64,000 bases of DNA, from assembly GCA_022376925.1 (NCBI GenBank), contig JAIOJX010000001.1, positions 40,148,324 through 40,212,323 of the forward strand, given 5' to 3'. The notes under the pieces are model-generated. The model was not told where the DNA came from. It was given only the letters and a program-made list of their open reading frames with translations, and did no database searches. A program made the position numbers and the translations under genes. Position 1 is the first letter of the stretch. Every line of letters begins with the position of its first letter. Positions 34,990 through 47,011 of the stretch are shown one piece after another. Source of the DNA: Tragulus kanchil. Lineage: Eukaryota > Chordata > Mammalia > Artiodactyla > Tragulidae.

Positions 34990-35050
34990 TCTGTCCACAT
35001 CAGTTGATCTAGTTCATCTATCCATTTATTCATCCATCCATCCAATCTAG
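34990..35050 (+). repeat. Imperfect (CATC)n/(ATCT)n microsatellite
   Basis: ctatccatttattcatccat followed by ccatccaatc. Short and imperfect. Confidence 0.6.
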
Positions 35051-35501
35051 CACTTTCTTTCCCCTTTCCTCCCTATCTATTCAAACTAATTTTTTTTTTT
35101 TTTAGTATTTTTGCATATTGCATGTCCAGGGTAAGATATCTCTAATTTACACTTAATTACCTATTTAATTTGGCTGATATTTTATGTAATTATTTATATT
35201 TTATGGGTCAATAATTATATGAGTGATCATAATCAAATTATAAATGTTTCTTTGATTTAGTATATCAGCCAAGTTATCCTCAAACCAATTATCAAAATAT
35301 TATGTGATATAACTAACCTGAATTAACCTTTGATGCCTAGGTGTCACTCTTGGAACTCTCTGAAAGCAAGCAGTTATTTGAGGAACCTTCTCTTTTTTAG
35401 TATGTGGTTCAAAAATACTTGTGAAGGATTTCATCCACATTTCTCAGGATTGAATAAAGTATTTGATTATCACTGGAGGTATGTAAATTACTTCTGTAAT
35501 G
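35051..35501. other. Unrecognised non-coding DNA
   Basis: Short T-run near 35090, otherwise featureless AT-rich sequence. A 64-codon forward frame (35330-35524) is judged chance. Confidence 0.55.
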
Positions 35502-36613
35502 TCCGTTTAAATTCCATTTGTTAAAGCTAGAAAAAAAACCCAGCATATTGCAAGATTGTCTTGCTTCTTAAGAGTGTTTCTTGTAAGACATAGAACATAA
35601 TAGTGTGGACTGAAACAGCTTAGAGAAAAACATGTTTTAGATACCATCTGTAGAATTTTCTTTGAATTTTAACATTCGACAGGGAGACAACATAAAAATC
35701 TGAACAGAAGTACCCAATAAAAAGAGAAACCAATTATGCATCTTTATCAATTTCACTTTTCATCTCCTTCAATTATAAAAACACATTATGGAACAGATTA
35801 CTCAAAAAGTCAAGGAAGCAAAATGCAAATACAGTTAAACTGCAAACACCTTTGAAACATCTTCTTGTGTCTTTTGTTTTTGTTTTTTGATTTTTGTTTT
35901 TTTTTTTACTTTTTTTGGCTTCTTTTTATTGATTTTTTATCCATTTATTTTCATCCATCTTTATTCTTTGACATGTGTGGGCCTCCCATCACAGTGGCCT
36001 CTCTCCTCACAGAGCATTGGCTCTGGATGCATGTGCTCCAGAGCACTGGCTCCTAATTGGACACACTGGTCCAGCTGTTCCACAGCATGTGGGATCTTCC
36101 CGGGCCAGCGATCGAACCGGCCCCCTTGCACTGCAAGGCGGATTCTTTACCTACTGGACCACCACAGAAGCTGGCTTCTTCTTGTGTTTTATGATGGACA
36201 ATTTCAAAAAAAAATTCTGTTATAGTCTTACTTGATATTTCTTTTTGACATTTTATTTTTGATAGTAGTTTGCTTTAAGAAAGATACAATGTATAAATTG
36301 GACAGGAAATATGCTTTATTTCCAGGGTGGCTCTATACGTATTTATTTCCTTCTTGTCACTTATCAGTATTCATATGTGAGATGGTTATTCTAGAATTAA
36401 GCACATAATATATAGTAGAGAGATGTTCTTTGGGTTTATTCAACAGAATTACATAGAAAATTAATTTTTTAACTATCATTAAGATTTTAATGTTGCTGAG
36501 GGATTGTATTTTTAGTCAGAACTAATCAGAAGAAAACTCTGTAGGCTGAAATTGTGCATCTGTTTTGTATATAAGGAAATAAAAGGGGAAAAATTTGAAT
36601 TTATTCGAGAACA
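35502..36613 (+). repeat. Tandem duplication 11, copy A
   Basis: Repeated as 36614-37690 at offset 1112, starting tccgtttaaattcc. The last ~37 b of copy A (36577-36613) do not match copy B, a filler between the joined ends. Confidence 0.95.
35881..36177 (-). mobile_element. CHR-type tRNA-Glu SINE, locus 6
   Basis: Reverse, diverged copy: ggtggtccagtaggtaaaga-like head, gttcgatcgctggcccggga, body and a long T-rich tail. The target-site duplication cttcttgtgt lies at 35871-35880 and 36178-36187. Confidence 0.85.
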
Positions 36614-37690
36614 TCCGTTTAAATTCCATTTGTTAAAGCTAGAAAAAAAACCCAGCATATTGCAAGATTGTCTTGCTTCTTAAGAGTGTTTCTTGTAAGA
36701 CATAGAACATAATAGTGTGGACTGAAACAGCTTAGAGAAAAACATGTTTTAGATACCATCTGTAGAATTTTCTTTGAATTTTAACATTCGACAGGGAGAC
36801 AACATAAAAATCTGAACAGAAGTACCCAATAAAAAGAGAAACCAATTATGCATCTTTATCAATTTCACTTTTCATCTCCTTCAATTATAAAAACACATTA
36901 TGGAACAGATTACTCAAAAAGTCAAGGAAGCAAAATGCAAATACAGTTAAACTGCAAACACCTTTGAAACATCTTCTTGTGTCTTTTGTTTTTGTTTTTT
37001 GATTTTTGTTTTTTTTTTTACTTTTTTTGGCTTCTTTTTATTGATTTTTTATCCATTTATTTTCATCCATCTTTATTCTTTGACATGTGTGGGCCTCCCA
37101 TCACAGTGGCCTCTCTCCTCACAGAGCATTGGCTCTGGATGCATGTGCTCCAGAGCACTGGCTCCTAATTGGACACACTGGTCCAGCTGTTCCACAGCAT
37201 GTGGGATCTTCCCGGGCCAGCGATCGAACCGGCCCCCTTGCACTGCAAGGCGGATTCTTTACCTACTGGACCACCACAGAAGCTGGCTTCTTCTTGTGTT
37301 TTATGATGGACAATTTCAAAAAAAAATTCTGTTATAGTCTTACTTGATATTTCTTTTTGACATTTTATTTTTGATAGTAGTTTGCTTTAAGAAAGATACA
37401 ATGTATAAATTGGACAGGAAATATGCTTTATTTCCAGGGTGGCTCTATACGTATTTATTTCCTTCTTGTCACTTATCAGTATTCATATGTGAGATGGTTA
37501 TTCTAGAATTAAGCACATAATATATAGTAGAGAGATGTTCTTTGGGTTTATTCAACAGAATTACATAGAAAATTAATTTTTTAACTATCATTAAGATTTT
37601 AATGTTGCTGAGGGGATTGTATTTTTAGTCAGAACTAATCAGAAGAAAACTCTGTAGGCTGAAATTGTGCATCTGTTTTGTATATAAGGG
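36614..37690 (+). repeat. Tandem duplication 11, copy B
   Basis: Second copy of 35502-36613. Its right part, from atatgctttatttccagg at 37421, is repeated again at 38583, making three copies (36309, 37421, 38583). Confidence 0.95.
36993..37289 (-). mobile_element. CHR-type SINE locus 6, second assembled copy
   Basis: Same insertion as 35881-36177 with the same flanks, at offset 1112. Confidence 0.85.
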
Positions 37691-38217
37691 GAAATAAAGA
37701 GAAGGGTGGGGCAATAAACAGACTGAATTTTTCAGAAAATTACTTGAATAAGCTAAACACAAAGGGAAAGTTTTAGTTATTGTCATCAGTTATATGATAA
37801 ATTGAAAAGGATGATGGTGGAGTTTGTGGTTATATAAATCAAACACAGTGTTGATTATATTATGTTGTGCGTTGCATCTGTAGTACTTAATTTATCTTGT
37901 AACAGGAAATTTGGAACTTTTGACTACCTTCATTCAATGCCCCCTGATATCCATCTTCTGACAAACATAAACCTGATCTATTTTTCTATGAGATGGTTTG
38001 TTTTGAAGTACAATTAACACATGTATACCATACTATTTTAGGTTCCAGTGCACAGCGTACTGATTTGATATTTCTATACATTTCAAATGATCACTACAGT
38101 AAGTCTAGCAGCCATTTGTCATCATACAAAGATATGACTTTTAAAATTTTTATTGCAATATAGTTGTTTTACAATGTTGTGTTCACTCCTACTGTACAGC
38201 AAAATGAATCAGCTATG

Positions 38218-38218
<1 letters not shown>

Positions 38219-38248
<30 letters not shown>
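38219..38248 (+). repeat. (TA)n microsatellite
   Basis: Pure TA run; the second copy at about 39382-39407 is a few units shorter. Confidence 0.85.
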
Positions 38249-38365
38249 CCTTTCTTTTTTGGATTTCCTTCAAATTTAGGTTACCGCAGAGCATTGAATA
38301 GGGTTCCCTGTGCCTATACAGTATGTTCTCATTAGTTATCCATTTTATATATAGTATCAATAGTA

Positions 38366-38366
38366 T

Positions 38367-38399
<33 letters not shown>

Positions 38400-38408
38400 C
38401 ACACACGC
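38366..38408 (+). repeat. (CA)n microsatellite
   Basis: CA run with two interspersed cgca units; the second copy at 39526-39574 is several units longer, so the two assembled copies carry different repeat lengths. Confidence 0.85.
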
Positions 38409-38423
38409 ACATATACATATGTC

Positions 38424-38582
38424 AATGTGCTGTGTTTGCTAAGTCATTCAGTAGTATCCAACTCTTTGCGACTCTATGGACTGTAGCCTGCCAGGCTCCT
38501 CTGTCCATTGAATTCTCCAGGCAACAACACTGGAGTGGACTGCCAGGTCCTCTTCTGGGGAATCTTTCTTGGAGGCAAAGAT
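38424..38582 (-). mobile_element. Bov-A2-type SINE fragment
   Basis: Reverse BovA body: gactgtagcctgccaggctc, ctctgtccattgaattctcc and acactggagtggactgcc. The distal monomer is missing. Confidence 0.85.
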
Positions 38583-39522
38583 ATATGCTTTATTTCCAGG
38601 GTGGCTCTTACGTATTTATTTCCTTCTTGTCACTTATCAGTATTCATATGTGAGATGGTTATTCTAGAATTAAGCACATAATATATAGTAGAGAGATGTT
38701 CTTTGGGTTTATTCAACAGAATTACATAGAAAATTAATTTTTTAACTATCATTAAGATTTTAATGTTGCTGAAGGGATTGTATTTTTAGTCAGAACTAAT
38801 CAGAAGAAAACTCTGTAGGCTGAAATTGTGCATCTGTTTTGTATATAAGGGGAAATAAAGAGAAGGGTGGGGCAATAAACAGACTGAATTTTTCAGAAAA
38901 TTACTTGAATAAGCTAAACACAAAGGGAAAGTTTTAGTTATTGTCATCAGTTATATGATAAATTGAAAAGGATGATGGTGGAGTTTGTGGTTATATAAAT
39001 CAAACACAGTGTTGATTATATTATGTTGTGCGTTGCATCTGTAGTACTTAATTTATCTTGTAACAGGAAATTTGGAACTTTTGACTACCTTCATTCAATG
39101 CCCCCTGATATCCATCTTCTGACAAACATAAACCTGATCTATTTTTCTATGAGATGGTTTGTTTTGAAGTACAATTAACACATGTATACCATACTATTTT
39201 AGGTTCCAGTGCACAGCGTACTGATTTGATATTTCTATACATTTCAAATGATCACTACAGTAAGTCTAGCAGCCATTTGTCATCATACAAAGATATGACT
39301 TTTAAAATTTTTATTGCAATATAGTTGTTTTACAATGTTGTGTTCACTCCTACTGTACAGCAAAATGAATCAGCTATGTATGTATATATATATATATATA
39401 TATATATCCTTTCTTTTTTGGATTTCCTTCAAATTTAGGTTACCGCAGAGCATTGAATAGGGTTCCCTGTGCCTATACAGTATGTTCTCATTAGTTATCC
39501 ATTTTATATATAGTATCAATAG

Positions 39523-39566
<44 letters not shown>

Positions 39567-39753
39567 CACACACGCACATATACATATGTCAATGTGCTGT
39601 GTTTGCTAAGTCATTCAGTAGTATCCAACTCTTTGCGACTCTATGGACTGTAGCCTGCCAGGCTCCTCTGTCCATTGAATTCTCCAGGCAACAACACTGG
39701 AGTGGACTGCCAGGTCCTCTTCTGGGGAATCTTTCTTGGAGGCAAAGATATAT
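38583..39753 (+). repeat. Tandem duplication 12, copy B
   Basis: Second copy of 37421-38582. Its Bov-A2 end (from 39681) is in turn repeated at 40769. Confidence 0.95.
39591..39749 (-). mobile_element. Bov-A2-type SINE, second assembled copy
   Basis: Same element as 38424-38582. A third partial copy (40736-40838) starts with a scrambled version of its left part. Confidence 0.85.
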
Positions 39754-40735
39754 TTCAATACTAATCTCCAAATTCATCCCAGCCCCACTCCTGTTGATAT
39801 CCATATCTTTCTTCTCTAAGATAGTCTATACCAATTTTTTTTAGCTTCCATATATATGTATTTTTCTCTTTCTGACTTCACACTGTAGAACTGTCCTTTG
39901 GTTCACCCACATTTCTATGAATGGTCCAGTTTTGTTCCTTTTTATCACTGAGCAATATCCTGTTGTGTATATGTACCTCATCTTCTGTAACTACTTCTCT
40001 GTTGATGGATATTTAGGTTAATTCCATGTCCCGGATGTTATAAATAGTGCTAGAATAGACAGTGGGAGATGATGCGTCTATTGAAATTATGGTTTTCTCT
40101 GGGCATATACCCAGTAGTGAGATTATTGGGTCACATGGTAGTTCAATTTTTAGTTTTTTTAAAGGGAAACCCCTATACTGTTTTCCATAGAGGCTGTATC
40201 AGTTTACATTCACACCAAAAATACAAAGGGATCCCTTTTTTCCACACCTTCACCAGAATTTATTGTTGGTATTTTGTGATGATGGCTATTCTGATTGATG
40301 TGTCGTCATATCTCATTGTAGTTTTGATGTGCCTTTAACAATTGGTGTTGTTGACCATCATTTCATGTGTTTGTTCACCATCTGTATATCTTCTTCAGAG
40401 AACTGTCTGTTTAGTTCTGCCTAGTTTTTTATTTTTTTTAATATTGAGTTGTTAGACATTTTTGCTTATTTTGGAGATTAATCCTTTGTCAATTGCTTCA
40501 TTTGCAAATATTCTCTCCCATTTGGAAGGTAGCGTTTTCATCGTGCAGTGAAAAAACTTTTAAGTTTCATTTGGTCCCACTTGTTTATTTTTTCTTTTCT
40601 TTTTTGATGCAGTAGGAGATAGATCAAAAAAAAAAATCTGCAATTTATGTCAAAGAGTGTTCTGCTGATGTTCTCTTCTATAAATTATATAATTTTAGGT
40701 CTTACATTTAAGTAGATGTTTAATTCATTTCGATT
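39681..40735 (+). repeat. Tandem duplication 13, copy A
   Basis: Repeated as 40769-41819 at offset 1088. Between the copies lies a 33-b filler (40736-40768). Copy A reads tttttttaaagggaaacccc where copy B reads ttttttaaggaacctc. Confidence 0.95.
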
Positions 40736-40768
40736 GCTAAGTCCAGGTCCTCTCTCTAGGTGTGAATT

Positions 40769-41819
40769 TCTCCAGGCAACAACACTGGAGTGGACTGCCA
40801 GGTCCTCTTCTGGGGAATCTTTCTTGGAGGCAAAGATATATTTCAATACTAATCTCCAAATTCATCCCAGCCCCACTCCTGTTGATATCCATATCTTTCT
40901 TCTCTAAGATAGTCTATACCAATTTTTTTTAGCTTCCATATATATGTATTTTTCTCTTTCTGACTTCACACTGTAGAACTGTCCTTTGGTTCACCCACAT
41001 TTCTATGAATGGTCCAGTTTTGTTCCTTTTTATCACTGAGCAATATCCTGTTGTGTATATGTACCTCATCTTCTGTAACTACTTCTCTGTTGATGGATAT
41101 TTAGGTTAATTCCATGTCCCGGATGTTATAAATAGTGCTAGAATAGACAGTGGGAGATGATGCGTCTATTGAAATTATGGTTTTCTCTGGGCATATACCC
41201 AGTAGTGAGATTATTGGGTCACATGGTAGTTCAATTTTTAGTTTTTTAAGGAACCTCTATACTGTTTTCCATAGAGGCTGTATCAGTTTACATTCACACC
41301 AAAAATACAAAGGGATCCCTTTTTTCCACACCTTCACCAGAATTTATTGTTGGTATTTTGTGATGATGGCTATTCTGATTGATGTGTCGTCATATCTCAT
41401 TGTAGTTTTGATGTGCCTTTAACAATTGGTGTTGTTGACCATCATTTCATGTGTTTGTTCACCATCTGTATATCTTCTTCAGAGAACTGTCTGTTTAGTT
41501 CTGCCTAGTTTTTTATTTTTTTTAATATTGAGTTGTTAGACATTTTTGCTTATTTTGGAGATTAATCCTTTGTCAATTGCTTCATTTGCAAATATTCTCT
41601 CCCATTTGGAAGGTAGCGTTTTCATCGTGCAGTGAAAAAACTTTTAAGTTTCATTTGGTCCCACTTGTTTATTTTTTCTTTTCTTTTTTTTGCAGTAGGA
41701 GATAGATCAAAAAAAAAAATCTGCAATTTATGTCAAAGAGTGTTCTGCTGATGTTCTCTTCTATAAATTATATAATTTTAGGTCTTACATTTAAGTAGAT
41801 GTTTAATTCATTTCGATTT
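40769..41819 (+). repeat. Tandem duplication 13, copy B
   Basis: Second copy of 39681-40735, all within L1/SINE sequence. The unique L1 continues after aattcatttcgatt. Confidence 0.95.
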
Positions 41820-42324
41820 TGTTTTTGTATATGATTTGAGGAAGTGTTCTGATCTCATTGTTTTACATGTGGCTGCCCAGTTTTCCTGGCACAACTTGTC
41901 AAAGAGACTGTTTTCTCCATTGTATGTTCTTAACTGCTTTGTTATACATTAACTGACTTTAGATTTGTGGGTTTCCTTCTGTGTTCTCTATTCTGTTCCA
42001 TTTATCTATTTGTCTTTTTTTTTATTTTGGGTGCCGGAAACATGCTGTTTTGATTGCAGTAGTCTTGTAGTATTTGCTGAAGTAAGGGATGATGATGATG
42101 CCTTAAACCTTGTTCCTTTTCTTTTTTTTTTCAAGATTCCTTTGGCAATTCAGGATCTTTGATGATTCCATCTAAATTTTACAATTATTCTGATTCTGTG
42201 AAAAAGTATTTGTATTCTGCTAAGAATTGCATTAAATCTGTTGGTTGTTTTCAGTAGTATGGCCATTTAGCGAATGTCAGTTCTTTCATTTCAAGAGTAC
42301 AGAAAAACTATTAATTTATTTATA

Positions 42325-43280
42325 TCATCTTCAATTTCCCTCATCCATTATTGATAGCTTTCTGAATACAGTTCTTTTACCTCCTTGTTTAAGCTTATTG
42401 CTAGTTATATTTTTTGGTACAGTTTTAAACGCATATTTTTTTGGTCTTTTGTTTCTGATAGTTCATTATCAGTGTATAGAAAAGGAACAGATTTAACTTT
42501 ATATCCTGCTTTGTTGTTGTTGTTGTTCAGTTGCTCAGTTGTGTCTGACTCTTTGTGACTGCACAGACTTGATCAAGACAAGCTTCCCTGTTCTTCACCA
42601 TCATGAGCTTGCCCAAACTCATGTCCGTTGAGTTGGTGATAGCATCCAACCATTTCATCCCCTGTCATCTCCTTCTTCTCCTGCCTTCAATCTTTCCCAG
42701 CATCAGGATCTTTTTTCAGTAGGTTGACTCTGCACATCAGGTGGCCAAAATATTGGAGGCCTGCTGCTTTACTAAATTCATTTGTTAATCAAAGTAATGT
42801 TTTTTTAGTGAAGACTTCAACATTTTCTATAGATTCTATATATATGTCATTTCATCTGCAAACAGTGACTGTTTCACTTCTTCCCTTTGAATTTGGATGC
42901 TTTTTAATTCTTTTTCTTGTCTGATTGCTCTGAATAAAGCTTCCTAGTCTTTGTTAAATTGAATTAGTAAGAGCGAGCATTCTTGTCTTTAAGCCATCAA
43001 GTATGCTGTTTGATATGAGTTTGTCATAATAAAATATTAAGATATGTTCCTTCTGTACCAACTTTGTTGAGATTGATTCTGTATTAGGGTGCATATAGGT
43101 TAACGAGTGTAATATTCTGTTCTTGTATTGATCCGTTTATCATTGTGTAATGCCCTCTTTTCTTTTTTGTATCAATTGTTTCAAAGTCTTCTTTGTCTGA
43201 TGAGAATATGGCTGTTTCCATTTTTGTCACTTCTCTTTTGAAAAATTTTAATGTCTTTAGGTCTGAAATTAGGCTTTATT
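42325..43280 (+). repeat. Tandem duplication 14, copy A
   Basis: Repeated as 43281-44275 at offset 956, the shortest of the series. Near its end copy A lacks about 40 b present in copy B (between cttctcttttga and atgtctttagg), which explains the shorter period. Confidence 0.95.
42512..42758 (-). mobile_element. BovB LINE 3' fragment in L1
   Basis: Reverse BovB end: ttgttgttcagttgctcagt, catgtccgttgagttggtga, gccttcaatctttcccagca and caggtggccaaaatattgg. Confidence 0.9.
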
Positions 43281-44275
43281 TCATCTTCAATTTCCCTCAT
43301 CCATTATTGATAGCTTTCTGAATACAGTTCTTTTACCTCCTTGTTTAAGCTTATTGCTAGTTATATTTTTTGGTACAGTTTTAAACGCATATTTTTTTGG
43401 TCTTTTGTTTCTGATAGTTCATTATCAGTGTATAGAAAAGGAACAGATTTAACTTTATATCCTGCTTTGTTGTTGTTGTTGTTCAGTTGCTCAGTTGTGT
43501 CTGACTCTTTGTGACTGCACAGACTTGATCAAGACAAGCTTCCCTGTTCTTCACCATCATGAGCTTGCCCAAACTCATGTCCGTTGAGTTGGTGATAGCA
43601 TCCAACCATTTCATCCCCTGTCATCTCCTTCTTCTCCTGCCTTCAATCTTTCCCAGCATCAGGATCTTTTTTCAGTAGGTTGACTCTGCACATCAGGTGG
43701 CCAAAATATTGGAGGCCTGCTGCTTTACTAAATTCATTTGTTAATCAAAGTAATGTTTTTTTAGTGAAGACTTCAACATTTTCTATAGATTCTATATATA
43801 TGTCATTTCATCTGCAAACAGTGACTGTTTCACTTCTTCCCTTTGAATTTGGATGCTTTTTAATTCTTTTTCTTGTCTGATTGCTCTGAATAAAGCTTCC
43901 TAGTCTTTGTTAAATTGAATTAGTAAGAGCGAGCATTCTTGTCTTTAAGCCATCAAGTATGCTGTTTGATATGAGTTTGTCATAATAAAATATTAAGATA
44001 TGTTCCTTCTGTACCAACTTTGTTGAGATTGATTCTGTATTAGGGTGCATATAGGTTAACGAGTGTAATATTCTGTTCTTGTATTGATCCGTTTATCATT
44101 GTGTAATGCCCTCTTTTCTTTTTTGTATCAATTGTTTCAAAGTCTTCTTTGTCTGATGAGAATATGGCTGTTTCCATTTTTGTCACTTCTCTTTTGATGA
44201 AATATCTTTTACCATCCCCTCATTTTCAGTTTGTGAATGTCTTTAGGTCTGAAATTAGGCTTTATTTCAGATGGC
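43281..44275 (+). repeat. Tandem duplication 14, copy B
   Basis: Second, more complete copy of 42325-43280; continues with cagatggctc. Confidence 0.95.
43468..43714 (-). mobile_element. BovB 3' fragment, second assembled copy
   Basis: Same insertion as 42512-42758, at offset 956. Confidence 0.9.
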
Positions 44276-44400
44276 TCTTATTTTTCTTATCCAGTCAGCC
44301 AACCTATATCTTTTGATTGGACCATTTAGTTCATTGACATTCAAAGTAATTATAGGTGTAACTCTTTCATTTTAGATTGGTGAAAATCTATAAATGATTA

Positions 44401-44722
44401 TCTACAAAAAATTCATTATTTAAACACATATGTATAAAAAGTGAGTATTTTTGTAAGTCAGTTACTTGAATTTAAAATAACCCAACAAGCAAACTGCCCA
44501 CTATACCTATAATTTTTGTCAGATGCCTAGAGAAAGTTTCTCCTTAAACCAACACAAAGCAAGGACAGCTTTTTCACAAAGTAAAATTGCATTAAAAAAT
44601 GTCTTTTCCACCCCTAAAGTGTCTTTGTTTCATTGTGAGTTCCTAATGACTTCACATGACAGACAGAGACACTTTGCAAATACCCAGACAGGTAATTGAT
44701 ATTCCTAGGGTAAATTGTCCCT
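44401..44722. other. Unrecognised non-coding DNA
   Basis: Unique sequence after the L1; nothing recognised. Confidence 0.55.
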
Positions 44723-45857
44723 TTTCTGTTTTCAATATAAATAATTCTTTCTCAGTACCACTCAATGTTTGCAGTACTGCAGTTCCTTCCAGTGGTCACA
44801 TGGGAATCTCGGAATAAAATGTTTCTGTTTAATAAATTACTCTTCAGAGATCCATAATGTAAACACAGGTAAAGCAAACTTTTCAAATGTGTGATGTCTA
44901 CTCAAAATTATTGAATTAACTGAATTGTAGAGCAAGGCATTTGGTTTATATGAATCTTTTAACTTTCTCTTTGAACACTGACAGAGCACATTAGGGACTG
45001 TGCTTTCCTTTCATCTGTAGTTTATGTTATAGGTAGCTTCCCTGAAAGGTCAAAACATCCCCTGATGCAGCTTGCTATTGAATGACTAGGAACACAGCTA
45101 ATAACAGAGAATGAATTAATCAGCCATTTTGGCTATTAGCCTCCTTTTCTCATTTTGAGCATTTTCAGCAATAATTAAAGCATCATCATTTTTTAACCAA
45201 GAAGCAGAAAGGTCAAAATGAATCAGGACATCAAAATGAGAATTTGGGGAATTAGACAATGCTTTTCTTCTATATCATAATTTTTAAAACTGCATTAAAT
45301 GGACCATCAATGAACTAAGTATTCTTCCTTGAAGTGGGCATGCTCAGACACTCAGATTTAGTCTTCAAAGATTAAAGACGGTGTTCATATATCCGAAACT
45401 CTTCTCATGTTCTTTGTTTTCTGAATGAGGTCCACCTAAAGAAACTTAATCAGACTTTAAGAAAGCCATATCAGAAAATTTGAATGAAAGATTAATATTA
45501 AAAGAAGTCAGATCAATTCTTTGGCCTTGCTATTACTGCAGAAACCTATTAGCTACCCAAGGGAGATCACAGTGCAGGTAAGAGAGGGTGTGAGCTTGTT
45601 GTTGTTGTTTAGTCGCTAAGTTAGTGTCTGACTGTTTTGAGATCCCAGTGACTGTAACCCACCAGGCTTCTCTGTTCATGGGATTTCCCAGGCAAGAATA
45701 GTGCAGTGGACAGCCATTCCTTTCTCCAGAGAATCTTCCTGGCCCAGGGATTGAACCCAAGTCTCCTGAATTGGCAGGCGGATTCGTTACCACTGAGCCA
45801 CCAGTGAAGCCTGGTTATGAGCTAAACAAAGGGAATCAGCCTATGTCTGGTGTGGAG
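44723..45857 (+). repeat. Tandem duplication 15, copy A
   Basis: Repeated as 45876-47011 at offset 1153, starting tttctgttttcaatataa. An 18-b filler (45858-45875) joins the copies. The interior is mostly non-repetitive. Confidence 0.95.
45598..45811 (-). mobile_element. Bov-tA SINE
   Basis: Reverse copy with ggcttcactggtggctcagt head (45811), ggttcaatccctgggcc and BovA body to the gttgttgttgtttagtcgc end. Confidence 0.9.
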
Positions 45858-45875
45858 AAAAACTGATATTAAACC

Positions 45876-47011
45876 TTTCTGTTTTCAATATAAATAATTC
45901 TTTCTCAGTACCACTCAATGTTTGCAGTACTGCAGTTCCTTCCAGTGGTCACATGGGAATCTCGGAATAAAATGTTTCTGTTTAATAAATTACTCTTCAG
46001 AGATCCATAATGTAAACACAGGTAAAGCAAACTTTTCAAATGTGTGATGTCTACTCAAAATTATTGAATTAACTGAATTGTAGAGCAAGGCATTTGGTTT
46101 ATATGAATCTTTTAACTTTCTCTTTGAACACTGACAGAGCACATTAGGGACTGTGCTTTCCTTTCATCTGTAGTTTATGTTATAGGTAGCTTCCCTGAAA
46201 GGTCAAAACATCCCCTGATGCAGCTTGCTATTGAATGACTAGGAACACAGCTAATAACAGAGAATGAATTAATCAGCCATTTTGGCTATTAGCCTCCTTT
46301 TCTCATTTTGAGCATTTTCAGCAATAATTAAAGCATCATCATTTTTTAACCAAGAAGCAGAAAGGTCAAAATGAATCAGGACATCAAAATGAGAATTTGG
46401 GGAATTAGACAATGCTTTTCTTCTATATCATAATTTTTAAAACTGCATTAAATGGACCATCAATGAACTAAGTATTCTTCCTTGAAGTGGGCATGCTCAG
46501 ACACTCAGATTTAGTCTTCAAAGATTAAAGACGGTGTTCATATATCCGAAACTCTTCTCATGTTCTTTGTTTTCTGAATGAGGTCCACCTAAAGAAACTT
46601 AATCAGACTTTAAGAAAGCCATATCAGAAAATTTGAATGAAAGATTAATATTAAAAGAAGTCAGATCAATTCTTTGGCCTTGCTATTACTGCAGAAACCT
46701 ATTAGCTACCCAAGGGAGATCACAGTGCAGGTAAGAGAGGGTGTGAGCTTGTTGTTGTTGTTTAGTCGCTAAGTTAGTGTCTGACTGTTTTGAGATCCCA
46801 GTGACTGTAACCCACCAGGCTTCTCTGTTCATGGGATTTCCCAGGCAAGAATAGTGCAGTGGACAGCCATTCCTTTCTCCAGAGAATCTTCCTGGCCCAG
46901 GGATTGAACCCAAGTCTCCTGAATTGGCAGGCGGATTCGTTACCACTGAGCCACCAGTGAAGCCTGGTTATGAGCTAAACAAAGGGAATCAGCCTATGTC
47001 TGGTGTGGAGC
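45876..47011 (+). repeat. Tandem duplication 15, copy B
   Basis: Second copy of 44723-45857, continuing uniquely after ctggtgtggag. Confidence 0.95.
46751..46964 (-). mobile_element. Bov-tA SINE, second assembled copy
   Basis: Same insertion as 45598-45811, at offset 1153. Confidence 0.9.

Larger units (their letters stand above)
37421..38582 (+). repeat. Tandem duplication 12, copy A
   Basis: Repeated as 38583-39753 at offset 1162-1167. The offset changes at microsatellites: the (TA)n is longer and the (CA)n shorter in copy A. Junction at gcaaagatat. Confidence 0.95.
37985..44400 (-). mobile_element. Composite L1 LINE region, reverse strand
   Basis: An older L1 3' end (37985-38145) is joined to an artiodactyl L1 3' untranslated segment (from about 38146: ttgcaatatagttgttttac, gttaccgcagagcattgaat). 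Reverse ORF2 landmarks follow from 39850 (gaatggtccagttttgttcc, gtttacattcacacc, gagattaatcctttgtcaat), running to about 44400. A Bov-A2 and a BovB fragment are inserted. No intact frame. The true length is about 3 kb shorter once duplications 12-14 are collapsed. Confidence 0.75.

Noticed and set aside
38366..39574. Repeated CA/TA arrays as a CRISPR-like or satellite array
   Set aside because: Simple microsatellites without unique spacers; the apparent repetition comes from duplication 12.
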